Assembly: GCF_905147365.1 (NCBI RefSeq)
Contig: NC_056422.1
Location: forward strand, 6,822,501-6,886,500
Source of the DNA: Aricia agestis
Lineage: Eukaryota > Arthropoda > Insecta > Lepidoptera > Lycaenidae
Reading direction: 5' to 3'
DNA: 64,000 nt
Below the pieces are notes generated by a model. The model was given only the letters and a program-made list of their open reading frames with translations, did no database searches and was not told the DNA's origin. Positions 21,301 to 31,267 of this stretch are shown here, one piece after another. Position 1 is the first letter of the stretch. Every line of letters begins with the position of its first letter. The translations under genes and the position numbers were made by a program.

Positions 21301-21618
21301 AATTATAAAATCATAATTATACCAACTTCAATAGACATGGACGAAAATATACCTTACGTCCAAGAAGTTATCAACAATTGTCCTGCATCTATACGCAACG
21401 ACTTCGAAAAACTCGAAAGGACATTATTTGAACACTTGTCACTCGAATACAATAATAAAGTATACATTTTCCTATTCACAAAAGTGCACCATTTCGATTC
21501 TTGCACGTATCCGGACATATTCAAATCGCTTAAAACTATAAGAGATCAAATAATGATAAATCACCCAACCATAAACGATATTACTTCCGAAACCCTTTTG
21601 ATAGGATATCATTTGTAA
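18337..21618 (+). CDS. pol: Pol polyprotein (protease, reverse transcriptase, RNase H), C-terminally truncated
   Basis: Open from 18337, presumably entered by -1 frameshifting from gag at 18364-18370. The first part holds three tandem units of 24-27 residues sharing RVTQQGNQPQT (18439-18640). Then come an aspartic protease (LVDSGSSVSLI, catalytic DSG at 18781), a reverse transcriptase with YLDD at 20035-20046, and RNase H (TDASNYALGAVLSQ, Asp at 20482; VTDHRPLKWL). A Pro/Ser-rich linker of about 250 residues follows. The frame stops at 21616-21618, before integrase. Relatives continue directly into integrase, so the end here is a truncation: the integrase sequence goes on in another frame. 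The TTG at 18643 is not a real start. Confidence 0.9.
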   Translation, partial: RLRHRRYRIKKRISVSSCCRAGPKKPQTSTKLYTVSSRVTQQGNQPQTEDSLNDKNKKLFTVSSRVTQQGNQPQTGYSLTSKSSTVPSRDTRQGNQPQTEVSLITDNSLNQKNKILSTFEITSDPSIMLLPYVLVETSISKLPISLLVDSGSSVSLIKHSCLQIHPSLKKEFIQLKGIDSSENPILTNGHFELKLKLQKSSVSHKFHVVDKIHLPYDGIIGSDLLNALNCNINYNKDLLYIGESSLKLNFNEPAYLIPPRTEQIIECSVSNPEIKEGLILDQKISDSLLIANCVVRVKKNNRINLSVVNISEEKVTLNSNLNLKIIPMESNDLNYCHTASVNHLSSSPPNFTKRTEKVLQQLRIAHLNEEEANALIELCSDYSDIFHLPDENLTYTNALKHEIKTTTDVPIHTKTYRFPEVHKAEVRNQINKMLDQNIIEPSNSPWSSPIWVVPKKLDASNVQKWRVVIDYRKLNDVTIGDTYPIPQITEILDQLGQSTYFSTLDLASGFHQILLNEEDKSKTAFTIPEGHYQFLRMPFGLKNAPATFQRLMNNALSGLQGLRCFIYLDDIICYSHDLLSHIKNLELIFQRLRKFNLKLQPDKCEFLRREVSYLGHIITEDGVKPNPDKIESVVEFPIPQSPKDIKSFLGLVSYYRRFIPDFSKLAKPLTNLLKKDQPFIWENQQQLALEALKNKLTSAPVLCYPDFTKPFILTTDASNYALGAVLSQGPLGQERPIAYASRTLNRSESNYSTTEKELLAILFGCKQFRPYLYGQKFQIVTDHRPLKWLFNHKDPSSKLQRWRLKLEEYDYEIVYRKGKLNSAADALSRYPVNPIYPENPTPTEINNPIPLTELHSDVFDDNEWTTITFSPIDEKDLDFSPLNPPTPVESDPLNQHSQNSVTDNLNPDLNSTYFDPQPSTSRQATVQPEIDNPVISHAPLVPTDQSEQPSAPTERSTTPDETYNDFLKSPSRSFNTRILEHNSSILKSNYKIIIIPTSIDMDENIPYVQEVINNCPASIRNDFEKLERTLFEHLSLEYNNKVYIFLFTKVHHFDSCTYPDIFKSLKTIRDQIMINHPTINDITSETLLIGYHL
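18364..18370 (+). promoter_or_regulatory. -1 ribosomal frameshift site (slippery heptamer A AAA AAC)
   Basis: In the gag frame the codons read TCA AAA AAC, so AAAAAAC fits the X XXY YYZ rule exactly. A shift back by one base leads into the open pol frame, 4 bases before the gag stop. A weak GTCC/GGAC stem at 18384-18402 could stimulate shifting. Use is inferred from position and frame. Confidence 0.85.
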
Positions 21619-22760
21619 AAATCTATAATATACTTGGTCATATTTTCGACGGAACAAATATTTCCATCCACATTTACCATAATAGCTTGATTTATCCTGT
21701 TCCATCTGAAATCCAAAAAATTCTTAAAGAAAATCATGATATTCCTATAGCTGGACATTTAGGGCAGAACAGAATGCTTAGTCGCATTAAAGAAAAGTAT
21801 TTCTGGACAAATATGCGTAGCGATATCGAAAATTATGTAAAAAATTGTTAATCATGCCAAACAAATAAAGCCTTAAGAAAAATCAATCGCGCACCCATGG
21901 TTATTACGTCTACCTCAACATCTCCTTTCGAAAGGTTGGCAATAGATATTGTAGGACCTCTTCCCGAATGCGGCCCTGCAAAATTGAAATACATTTTAAC
22001 GATGCAAGACGACCTTACAAAATTCAGCTTAGCATATCCGATACGGAGCATCACCGCTGAAGAAACCAGTGAGTGTCTCGTACACTGCATTTCATTATTT
22101 GGAATTCCCAAGCGCATACTCACAGATCAGGGCACGAATTTCACTGCAGAGTTATTTAGTAAAACATGTGAACTTTTCAAAATCAAACATCTTTTCTCGT
22201 CTCCTTATCATCCCCAAACTCAAGGTGCTTTGGAGAGATCGCACTCCACCTTAAAAGAATACCTTAAATCATATATTAACGAAAATCAGGACAATTGGGC
22301 TCGCTACGTATATACAGCTATATTATCATATAATACCGCCATACATTCCACTACGCATTACTCACCTTATGAATTATTATTTGGACACAAACCCCACATC
22401 CCGACATCTGTATACGATGATACATCATCCACGACCTACCCAGAATACGTTAGAATGTTGCAACACCGTTTAAAATTTTCTCACGAAAATGCTTTAGAAC
22501 ATATTAGAAAATCTAAACAAACATCAAAAGATCACTATGATTCACATACTCGCCCAGTAGAGTACAAAGTTGGAGATTTAGTATATCTCAAAAATCATTT
22601 AAGACTAAGAAAAGCCCTATCACCTGTTTGGAAAGGGCCGTACAAAGTAGTTAAAATACATGGCAATCACACATTGTCGCTACTTATTAACAGACGTCAT
22701 GTTAAACACCATTATGACGAGGTAAAACTTGCAGAGATCCAAGGAGATGCTCCAACCTGA
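21534..22760 (+). pseudogene. Integrase part of pol, broken by frameshift and stop
   Basis: Relative to the pol frame, the integrase sequence continues one frame back, open from 21534. The shift point therefore lies in the 85-base overlap 21534-21618, where no canonical slippery heptamer is visible. An HHCC zinc-binding region is interrupted by TAA at 21849-21851, directly after the first Cys codon of the CxxC pair. After it the frame is open to 22760 and keeps the DDE-type core (AIDIVGPL, ILTDQGTNF, GALERSHSTL) and a GPY module (VWKGPYKV). The protein would insert viral cDNA into host DNA. Two lesions suggest this copy cannot make it; sequencing error is possible but would have to occur twice. 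Confidence 0.85.
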
Positions 22761-22917
22761 AAACCTGAAAAGAAAAGGGTTACATTATTTACATATTTAA
22801 TTTACACTTTATACAAAATTATACAATATATTATTTACTTACCTATTATACATTATACATATACTTACCTTAGTCGATAAGGAAATACCTAACGGAAGCA
22901 ATCATCTTCCCTTACAG

Positions 22918-24811
22918 CATACTGGCTCACGCTCTTCAGGAATTTACTCGTCGAATCGACACGAGTCCGGGCATATATTTTGATCCAATTGGCGAACTCA
23001 AGATCAATGTTGGCCGCTTGGATCTTATTACACCTTATGATTTATCATATATGGAACCGAACATTAAGACCATTAACTCAATCTTAGGTACAGTACGGTT
23101 TTTATGTAATCAAGTTCAAATTGAAACAATAAAAGACCTGGAATGCCATAATGTTCTGGAGCCACTGAGTGTAAGATACAATGATGTTGTTTCGGAATAT
23201 TCTTCCATTTCACATCTTATTAGTAATAAGAGATTTAAACGTGCTTGGATAGGTGCCGTAGGATCTTTGTCTAAAACAGTATTTGGAACTTTAAATGAAG
23301 ATGACGCTATTAGATACGATAACGCCATACGAGATGTACAGGACAACGAAAAAAGACTAAGTTTATTGATAAAAGAAAACATATTGGTTACAACTTCAGT
23401 TTTATCTAAATTTAACGATACACTTTTTAAAATAAAGCTCAATGAAATTAGTCTTACTGAGGCTGTCGACGACCTCTCATTAAAGATGAAAAATATTTCG
23501 AAAAACTCTATGGAGTTAAACTTTAAAACTAGAATTGATTCTATACTAACTAATCTGGAAGCATCATTACTAACACTGTCTTTCCAAATGGAAGATATAA
23601 CAAATGCCATTCTTTTTGGTAGCCGAAACATTTTACATCCAGCTATTTTGCCTCCAAAACAGTTGTATAAAGAGCTCGTCGACAACTATAGGCACCTACC
23701 AGCTGATGTTACATTACCTGTAAGTTTAGAATTAAGAAACATTTATAAACTATTGAATGTGTCTAGTATAAGTTGTTTTAGCCTAAATACTAAGATAGTA
23801 TTTGTAATAAGATTACCTTTGGTATCCCCTAAACTGTATGATCTATACCATAATATAGCATTACCAACGCCGCACGATGATGTTAAACCAGACACTTTTA
23901 GTCTTATTAGGCCCAGTAGTAAATTTATCGCAATGACCAGAGATAAATCAGAATATTGTAAACTCGATTCACTCACGGACTGTCTGGCAATCGACGTCGA
24001 CGACTACATCTGCAATGTGATGACCGTCTCCCCAACAAGTGCTAACCCCAGCTGTGAAAGTGAGTTAATGTCAAAAGTTATCAGTGTATTACCAGTGCAG
24101 TGTCAAACCGATTCTATTAGTGGAACACTCAACGTATGGAAACCGATTTCCGATAATAATTGGATATATGTACAATCCGAAAACATTAAAGTGTATTTAG
24201 ACTGTATTGACCAAAAGATCATAGAGCTAGATGTAATTGGTACAGGCATCTTGAAGGTGCCGCAAAATTGTGTAGCATTCTGTAAAAATACAAAATTAAT
24301 ACCTAGATACGCTGATGTCAAACTTAATGTTACAGTTTTTCACCCTACTTTTAATATAATTAAGGATCCTTGCTGTGTTCTAGATAAGATCCCTAAAGTC
24401 CGTGATGAGTCCCCTATTAAACTTAAAAGTATTGATTTAGACATTCTTACATCAGACGCCAATTCTAAATTTAATTCCTTATTGAAAGAAACAGATGAGA
24501 TTTTAAATCAGCAACCAATAATAAAATATGGGACCCATTATTCAATTGTTTTAATTATAATGTTAATTTTAATGTGTACTTATTTTGTAATTAGATTATA
24601 TTTTTACATTAAAGAGCACCGTCTATCCTATCGTTTTCCTAGGCCCTTTCAATCGCCTCAAAATACTATTAATGCTATAACACCACATTCGGCTACTCCC
24701 GATACAGTCGATTCAAAAAGAAACGTTGATGAAAATTCTACAGTCACACCTAGCAATTCGAAAACTCCTTCACGTGAAATACCTTTACCAAGCATTAGAA
24801 TCAATGTTTAA
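22918..24811 (+). CDS. env: Envelope glycoprotein (errantivirus Env, F-protein-like), main exon
   Basis: A membrane fusion protein for particle entry. The frame is open from 22874. An acceptor at 22917/22918 joins it in phase to the leader exon at 17188-17219, giving about 641 residues. A furin-type site RFKR (23231-23242) is followed by a hydrophobic fusion-peptide-like AWIGAVGSLSKTVFG, the arrangement seen in baculovirus F-type proteins and errantivirus Env. Cysteine-rich ectodomain segments lie between about 23940 and 24380. Near the C terminus is a membrane anchor (SIVLIIMLILMCTYFVIRLY, about 24544-24603), then a cytoplasmic tail of about 65 residues. No internal stop. The TTG at 23018 is not a plausible start. 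Function is inferred from family architecture. Confidence 0.88.
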
Positions 24812-24861
24812 ATTTTTTTCTAAACTTCAGGAACATAAGCCCCTGAAGTTTATTCTACCCC

Positions 24862-24868
24862 GGGGAGG
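24862..24868 (+). other. Polypurine tract
   Basis: GGGGAGG immediately before the 3' LTR, the expected plus-strand primer site. It is short and preceded by CCCC. Confidence 0.65.
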
Positions 24869-25063
24869 TGTTATAGCTTTGTTATGTATGTAACATCCCT
24901 TAGTCAGCCCCTTTCCTACCTATCCAGCATTTCCTTTGTCTAGCAGCTTCGGTTGCATTCCCAGTCCCACACTCTCCATCCAGTATCCATCCGCGCTAGA
25001 CGTGTGCATCAAAAATCCAAAATTGTTTTTTTTAAAAAGCCAAAATCCTTGTGCGTTGTAACA
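24869..25063 (+). repeat. 3' LTR (195 bp)
   Basis: Same length as the 5' LTR and, by eye, the same sequence. It is followed by the GTGC target duplication and then the rest of the interrupted Helitron-like element. Confidence 0.93.
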
Positions 25064-25121
25064 GTGCGTTCTGGAGTTATAGCGTCAGGAAGGAAAACCC
25101 GAATTATTTTTATATATTAGA

Positions 25122-25190
25122 TGGTTCGTGCGTTCTGGAGTTACAGCGTTAGGAAGGAAAACCCGACTTATTTTTATAATATATTAGATA
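25122..25190 (-). mobile_element. Partial Helitron-like family A copy
   Basis: Repeats ggttcgtgcgttctggagtt and aaggaaaacccgacttattt directly after the family A copy that hosts the provirus, so the 5' end of that element is present twice in tandem. Confidence 0.55.
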
Positions 25191-27225
25191 AAGAAAACAG
25201 ATTACCTCCACCTCTCGGTCAAAATTCCCATCCCATCTATTAACTTAAAAAATAGATGAGCATTAAAGTATTTTTGTCAGTCATACGGTCCAACTCTGCA
25301 AAGAGCCAGAAATTGTTGCTTTCATTAATAAAAAAACTTTATTAAAACATAGCCGACTTAATTTTTTAATTTGGAGTAAAAGTAGGTAAGATATTGTACA
25401 ATATTTTAAAATTTGCCCGGAACTCATCTTTTTGACGAGTATTATGTGCCAAGAAAATAGGTTCAAGTGCGATCTTGTTATACAAACTTAATAAAAGCGG
25501 ATGAAAGAAACGAAAAGGTTAATTAGATTGTTCAGTTTCCCTTTTTGGTGGTGAATTACAAAATTTTAGTAATAAAGTGTACAAACAAAAGTTCTTAACC
25601 TTCTCCCTAAATATTTTTGTAACGAAAAACCCTGCTTAGGTATAAAATATAAATTTTTCTAAAGATATTTCTGAATATATGACACAAACAACTTAAAATT
25701 TTAAGAACACAAAGCCAAATTTTAACTTCTGCGATAAAAATTTGATCGTACTTCAATATTCAAATCTAAAGATTATCTTCTTAATAATTGTTGTTGAGTG
25801 AAATGAATGATTTTTCCTTTTCTTAAAAGAAAAGGTTATTTTTGTAAGTATGAGTATAGCCCGTTTGGTCTTACGAGCCTTAGTCCAGGATTTCCATCGG
25901 TTCGCTTGTTGTAAAACTTCGAAAAGGTATTACTTAATATACAATTTATTATAATTATTATAGTCTCACCAGTTTTATAAAATACTAGCAGACCTGGAAA
26001 AAGTTGTTTTTAAATAAACGTTATTTCGGGTATAAAATGATGTTAAGCGATGTTGATTAGACGCAGACCTACCCGATAAGCATACTAAACTATATCAATA
26101 TTAGCCCAAACGTTTGGAAGTGTTACACACACTTTCAAACGTCTAGTTTTTATATTGATACTAGAAATAATTTATATGGCAAAACAACGTTTGCAGGGTC
26201 AACTAGTTTTATGTAATATAAGAAGGATAAACTTTATTTATCTACGTCATTATGTCGTCTACACACCAGACATCACGTGTTAGGTGACCACAAAGACCGA
26301 CCTTACTTATAACATGTCCCAGAAGGCAGAAATAGACCGAACCTTTATTATGACAATAAATATACCTACCAACGAGATCCCAAACGTTCCATTTGACCTT
26401 TTTATGCAGTATAAGGTAAATAATGCTTAGAATTTGTTGTGTAGTTAAAATAGTTTTTTCGCTCTAAAAAAATAGTACAGGGTGTAACTCAACATTAGGG
26501 ATAATTCATATAATGTGTACCTTATATTATAACGTTCACTGTGGAAGTAGCAGTGTTGAAAAAGCTTTTTTTTATTTGTACATACTGGCAAGTACCCCAG
26601 CGTACTTAAATAAATAGAAACCAGTAGTTTCGCCACGACACGTCGTCTGCTGCAACTTCATGTAGCCGGGTACTGGATGTTGCAGATAGAAAAATTCAGC
26701 CTTCTACCTTCATTTCGTAAATCTGAATGTTAGTTTTCGTTGCTATTGCCATATTTTAATGTGTGAAATTAAGGATCCAAATTCAAAACGGTTGATTAAG
26801 TATGGGAGTTATATACGTTTCCATAGTTTTTAATTTTTATTATTCGTAGCATTTACCATAATATTTCACGGCCCAATGTACGAAAAATATCATTCTGTAT
26901 TGTCGTATTTCGAATTTCGATGAATTGAAAAATGGACACTTCCTATTATTAAAATGTGAGATATTTATTTCATTATAATTATAGGTCTTTGTTGTGTCAT
27001 CATATTATTACCAAATTGTTTTATGTTATTACGTAATTAGAATAATGTGTTTTTGGTTAATAATACATGTTTAAAATGATTACATCACAAACTATCAAAT
27101 TATAGTTGTTGAATGCATTACAAGAGCTATAATTTCTTAAACAACAATTTAACACAACAATTCAATTAACTTTGACAACATTGAATAATATTATACAATG
27201 AATCATTTTTGTCAGTATAATTATG
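25191..27225. other. No gene; AT-rich with a decayed Helitron-like fragment
   Basis: No coding region. Around 25975-26215 there is Helitron-like wording (ggcaaaacaacgtttgcagg, ending caactag) and an imperfect hairpin at 26108-26140. Near 26478 a short acagggtgtaact fragment recurs at 56630. Confidence 0.45.
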
Positions 27226-27227
27226 AT

Positions 27228-27425
27228 CCATATACTTAATATACTTAATATTATTATAAATGCGAAAAAGTGCGTCTTACTATCATTCTATCGTTCTGTT
27301 ACCTTTTTACCTCAAAACCGCTGAACTTATATAAATTGGTTTGGAGATATTTTGAGTCCCGACGTCCCGATTTCTTACGTTTTACTACGGCAAACGTGAA
27401 AGTTATGAACGCCAGACGGTAGAAT
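27228..27425 (+). mobile_element. Decayed Lep1-like repeat
   Basis: Diverged version of a very common lepidopteran repeat: attataaatgcgaaaaagtg, ctcaaaaccgctgaactt, attttgagtcccg. Lep1-type repeats are described as Helitron-derived; the name is from memory. Confidence 0.45.
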
Positions 27426-27939
27426 TCCGTGTAGTGCACAAACGCCCTTACTCTACAATAAAGTTGCTGGTAAGATTTCGTTTCCTATTTAATACTCAAG
27501 TTTATTTTATTGTGTCTTATTATTTTGTAAATATTTTTATGTAAAACTATTAATAATAATTAATAGTTTAACACAAAAATATATTAATTATTAACACCGC
27601 CAAAAACTTCATTTCAAAACTTCCAAACACAACGTAAATTATGAAATACGGCATTTCTATTTTAACGTCTATTTCGTGACCATTGAATTTGAACAATATA
27701 AACTTTTGAAAATTATTCTCGGGCCGTTTATAACCGGCGTAAGTTTGACCTTCGTGGTAGAACAATTAGTTAGCTACGAAGGTCAGACATAGACTGGTCT
27801 ATAATTGAACGAAAACCTAGTTTAAACTAGTAATTTGGGAGCTATTTTATGGTTTATAATTTGAAATACTCGTGTATCATCATTTAATTGGATGGAATCG
27901 AATGTTCCAATAATTGGGCATCAAATTACATGGGTATTA

Positions 27940-28000
27940 AGTTGTAACTAATAAATGTCGCTTTAATATTGAATTAGAGGGACATTTATTAGTTACAACT
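27940..28000. repeat. 20-bp-arm hairpin
   Basis: Perfect arms agttgtaactaataaatgtc and complement with a 21-base loop. Confidence 0.6.
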
Positions 28001-28219
28001 AGTATTATTCTCGGTGATTTTATAATCTACTAGATGGCTCTAAAGTAAAACGACCGTGTGCAGTTGGTCAGAGAACTACTGTATTGAGAAGAATATGAAG
28101 GCACAGATTATGACCATAGATAATGCTAATCAGTCAAAGTACAGTTTAGATGACACTAATTATAAGATAATGATAATTATTTAAGATCAGTTCAACAATG
28201 ACACCCTCAACTCTGTTAC

Positions 28220-28395
28220 CCCAAAATTTCTTTATCGCGCTTGTACGGTTCCTTTTTTTCGGGATAAAAAGTATCCTATGCCCTTTTTTGGGACTCAAGG
28301 TATCTCCATACAAAATTTCAGCATAATCGGTTCAGCAGTTTGAGCGTGAAGAGGTAAAAGACAGACACACTTTCGCATTTATAATATTTGTATGG
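28220..28395 (-). mobile_element. Lep1-like repeat
   Basis: Reverse orientation: gggataaaaagtatcctatg, gggactcaaggtatctcc, gcataatcggttcagcagtt, cactttcgcatttataatat. Same family as the copies at 31966 and 39257. Confidence 0.6.
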
Positions 28396-28430
28396 ACAAT
28401 CCATAATATTCAACCAGGCGAAATAGTATT

Positions 28431-28622
28431 ACTATACTGTACTCGGCGAAACATGGCGGTAGCGGTCATTGATCATTGTCAAAAAAATTTTCATTTTCTA
28501 TATAAACCGCGATTGACCACATCTGACACTTCATCGTCAATCGCGGTTTATATAGAAAGTGACAAGTTTTTGGCAGGGAGTCAATGACCGCTACCGCCAT
28601 GTTTCGCCGAGTACAGTATAGT
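28431..28622. mobile_element. 192-bp MITE
   Basis: Terminal repeats of about 42 bases: ACTATACTGTACTCGGCGAA... and complement. Inner arms (tctatataaaccgcgattga) enclose a short loop. Confidence 0.7.
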
Positions 28623-28805
28623 GAGCATAACACTTCGTAGAATAATCCGAAATAATGGAAGCCGCGCCCAAACTTCTCAATGTGTTGTTAACGGATGAGC
28701 GCGTTTCGAACCTATGTCACTGTCTTCAGAGGCCGAATAGAAATTGCGATCCAGTTCATACCAAGATACGACACAACGCGGTGATTTTAATGTAATGATT
28801 AAAAT

Positions 28806-29109
28806 AAAGGGGTATGAAGATTTTTATATGCAGCCTGGCCGACCTACTGTCCGCCATTGTGTTTTTCCGCGTTCACGAATATTTTTTCAAAAATGGATAG
28901 TTAACATCAATACAAACAAAAAACAATCTTGGACAAAACCGCGTAAAGTGTCACATTTCCAAGATTTGAGCTGCCAAAGTTGCAATATCTTAAAATTTGG
29001 CAGCTCATAATATTATGTTAGCTATATAATATATTTTTTTTTTAATTTTCGTAAACGCGAAAAAACACAATAGTGGACAGTAGGTCGGCCAAAATCTTCA
29101 TACCCCTTT
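28806..29109. mobile_element. 304-bp MITE
   Basis: Arms start aaaggggtatgaagatttt. Inner arms carry ggccgacctactgtcc and a cgcgtt...cgaa region, with a small ttgagctgcc / ggcagctca hairpin inside. The 88-codon frame crossing it is not a gene. Confidence 0.7.
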
Positions 29110-29907
29110 CAGTGCACACTTTAGGCTTCAAATTGCATCGTGACCAGGTGATGCAATGCAACGCATTTTTTGTAATGAGTTTTTAATACTGAACTTTTGT
29201 GTTATATGTTTGATAAGCCTCCAGTTATACACAAGAAAATACACATAGCATTGGCGGACTTGCCGCCCGCGGTTTCGGGCAGCTTATTCCGCAATTTCTT
29301 CACGGTGTAATGTTATCTGGCCTTTACCTCAAGTTCAAGTTGCTTAAACAAGTTTAGGTTCAAACCATCATCTTAAAAAATAATTTTTAATCGCATCAAG
29401 TCCAACAATATTGCTTCATATATAAATACTTATAAAGTGGAGAGTTGAGAGTAGTCATGTCATTGTGTCGATAATGGTGATGATGATTACTGAATTAAAG
29501 TTTGAAGGGTTTTCATACATTAAACAAAGAGCACTTCCGAGTTCCGACCCTAAATAACATTATGGATCAAACAATAAATGTTATACAACAAAGGTATTAT
29601 AATCACAAGTATCCATTTTGTTTTTATGGAAACCAAAATAACTTAATTAAAACTGAATTCTCAATAGGCTCTGTTGACAGGTAGTTTATATTTTCTAAAT
29701 TAATAATTGAGTTATTCAGAATTTTTTCTGAGTAAATGAGACTCAGAAATTAAAAAAATACATAATTAATATTATCTCTATTAATCTATTAAATATTATC
29801 TGTTAACTTTTACGATTTACAATGATAATAATATCACGTGTCCTTTTTCAGAACTCAAAGTATGTCCTTATTATAAACGTCATTTATATCGGTTTTTTGC
29901 AGCGTAA
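29110..29907. other. No gene seen
   Basis: AT-rich intergenic sequence without supported features. Confidence 0.45.
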
Positions 29908-30308
29908 ACAGGTACCAGTAATCCGAACCCCTTATAATCCGAACCCCTTATAATCCGAACACATCTGTAATCCGAACGCCTAATCATCAACAAAGCGTTT
30001 TATTTATCATTAAATACCACCAGATAAACAAAAATAATATTAGATTTCTTTAAAAAAAAGTTTAATAATTTGTTACATTTTTTACAACGGGTTTTCAGGC
30101 CCAACCACTATAATATTATTATCTCCTGTGTTGCCAGGACTGCCAGCGGTAGTGGTAATAAATGTTACGTATATACATTTTTTCCTCAATATTATTTGTT
30201 TTATTTCATAAAAAATACCATAATATATATTCTTTGTACTATAATCCGAACGTTCTACGAATCTGAACGGACGCTAAATCGAGGTTCGGATCAAAGAGGT
30301 CTTACTGT
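29908..30308. mobile_element. Decayed pogo/Tigger-like element
   Basis: The left end has cagtaatccgaacccctt with a taatccgaacccctta repeat, and the right end gaggttcggatcaaagaggt then cttactgta. The inverted 'atccgaac' wording and CAGTA ends resemble pogo-type MITEs. Boundaries are approximate. Confidence 0.4.
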
Positions 30309-30312
30309 ATTT

Positions 30313-30487
30313 CAGGCGCGGTCCGAAGGGGGGGGGGGGGGTCACAAGGGGCATGACCCCCCTCCCAAATCTAAGGTCACATTGAAAAATCTCAAAATCT
30401 TGCCAAATAATAAAAGGAAATTTTTGCCAAAATTTTTAGTATAGTGAGTATACCCCCTCCAACATTTCAGGCTGCGACCGCGCCTTG
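30313..30487. mobile_element. 175-bp hAT-like MITE with perfect 8-bp duplication
   Basis: Ends CAGGCGCGGTC / GACCGCGCCTTG and is flanked by CTGTATTT on both sides (30305-30312 and 30488-30495). An 8-bp duplication is typical of hAT elements. It contains a G12 run and landed at the right end of the pogo-like relic. Confidence 0.7.
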
Positions 30488-30690
30488 CTGTATTTATAAT
30501 ATTAGTATGTATTGGTGTATGTAATATTAGTATGTATCTGTAATATAACGACAACATTTGTGAACAAGCCGCAAGCTTTATAGCATTAATTAAAGTCCAT
30601 AAAGTTATTTACGCTAAAAGCTTACTCAAAATAAATCAAAATAGGCTTATATTTTATTATACAATATCAGGTATATTGCACCTATTGCAT

Positions 30691-30994
30691 AATATTAGTG
30701 AAGGTAATAATATTTTATTACCTTCACTAATATTAATTAACTGCAGCTAACTTTAATAAAATAAGCAAAAATGGACAAGAGTGTCAAAGTCAGTAGTATA
30801 ATTTTTCGTAATCAATTAATTTTGCATAAATTATTCAATATTTTTTTAAATAACTATAGTGTTCAACTTTTAAATTATCATCTTGGTATTGAAAGCAAAA
30901 ATCATTTTTATATTACAGTTATTATTTTAAATATACTCATTATATTATTGTTAATATATAATGAGTATATTTAAAATATACTCATTATATATTA
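30691..30994. repeat. Two AT-rich hairpins
   Basis: 30691-30709 pairs with 30716-30734 (aatattagtgaaggtaata). At 30929-30994 the word aaatatactcattatat occurs in direct, inverted and direct order. Nothing else is recognised here. Confidence 0.5.
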
Positions 30995-31037
30995 ACTCTC
31001 ATTACTAATATAAATATTATAGTTGCAACCACCTAGA

Positions 31038-31160
31038 AGCTTCGTAGCCTTTGCGTAGAAGTTCGTAGCCTTCACGTAGACATCGTAGCCGCGTAGCACA
31101 CACGTAGCCGCGTAGCACATACGTAGCGATGAGCTACGTAGCACGTACATCATACGTAGA
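31038..31160. repeat. CGTAGC-type minisatellite
   Basis: Irregular tandem array in which cgtagc or cgtaga recurs every 10-15 bases (for example ccgcgtagcacacacgtag). GC-richer than its surroundings. Confidence 0.6.
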
Positions 31161-31267
31161 AAACAAAGTTAGTTGGATGGATTAATAGTACTAAATTTTG
31201 CTTTTACTATCGCAGTCTTCTTATAAAGGCAAATGTTTTGAGAGTGTATGTTTTGTTACTTCTTCGC

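Larger units (their letters stand above)
16689..25067 (+). mobile_element. Ty3/Gypsy endogenous retrovirus (errantivirus-like) with env
   Basis: Full-length provirus of 8371 bases (16693-25063) bounded by direct GTGC duplications at 16689-16692 and 25064-25067. The order is LTR, primer-binding site, env leader ATG exon, gag, -1 frameshift, pol (protease, reverse transcriptase, RNase H, integrase), env, polypurine tract, LTR. The pol order with RNase H before integrase, the 4-bp duplication and a spliced env are as in insect errantiviruses (Metaviridae). LTR identity suggests recent insertion, but the integrase reading frame is broken. It lies in the opposite orientation to the host Helitron-like element. 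Confidence 0.92.
16542..25121 (-). mobile_element. Helitron-like element, family A, split by the provirus
   Basis: On the minus strand it starts TCTAATATATAAAAATAA (ending at 25121 on the plus strand) and ends CTAG at 16545-16542, flanked by A and T as Helitron insertions usually are. Its body matches the copy at 471-689. The provirus 16693-25063 interrupts it and duplicates GTGC. Without the insertion it would be about 205 bases long. Confidence 0.65.

Noticed and set aside
21586..21618. A second programmed frameshift for integrase
   Set aside because: No X XXY YYZ heptamer in the 85-base overlap, and a stop follows in the integrase frame, so damage is the simpler reading.
23116..23685. 189-codon minus-strand frame
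   Set aside because: Exact antisense shadow of the env gene.
28744..29010. 88-codon plus-strand frame
   Set aside because: Runs into a MITE and has no domain or splice context.
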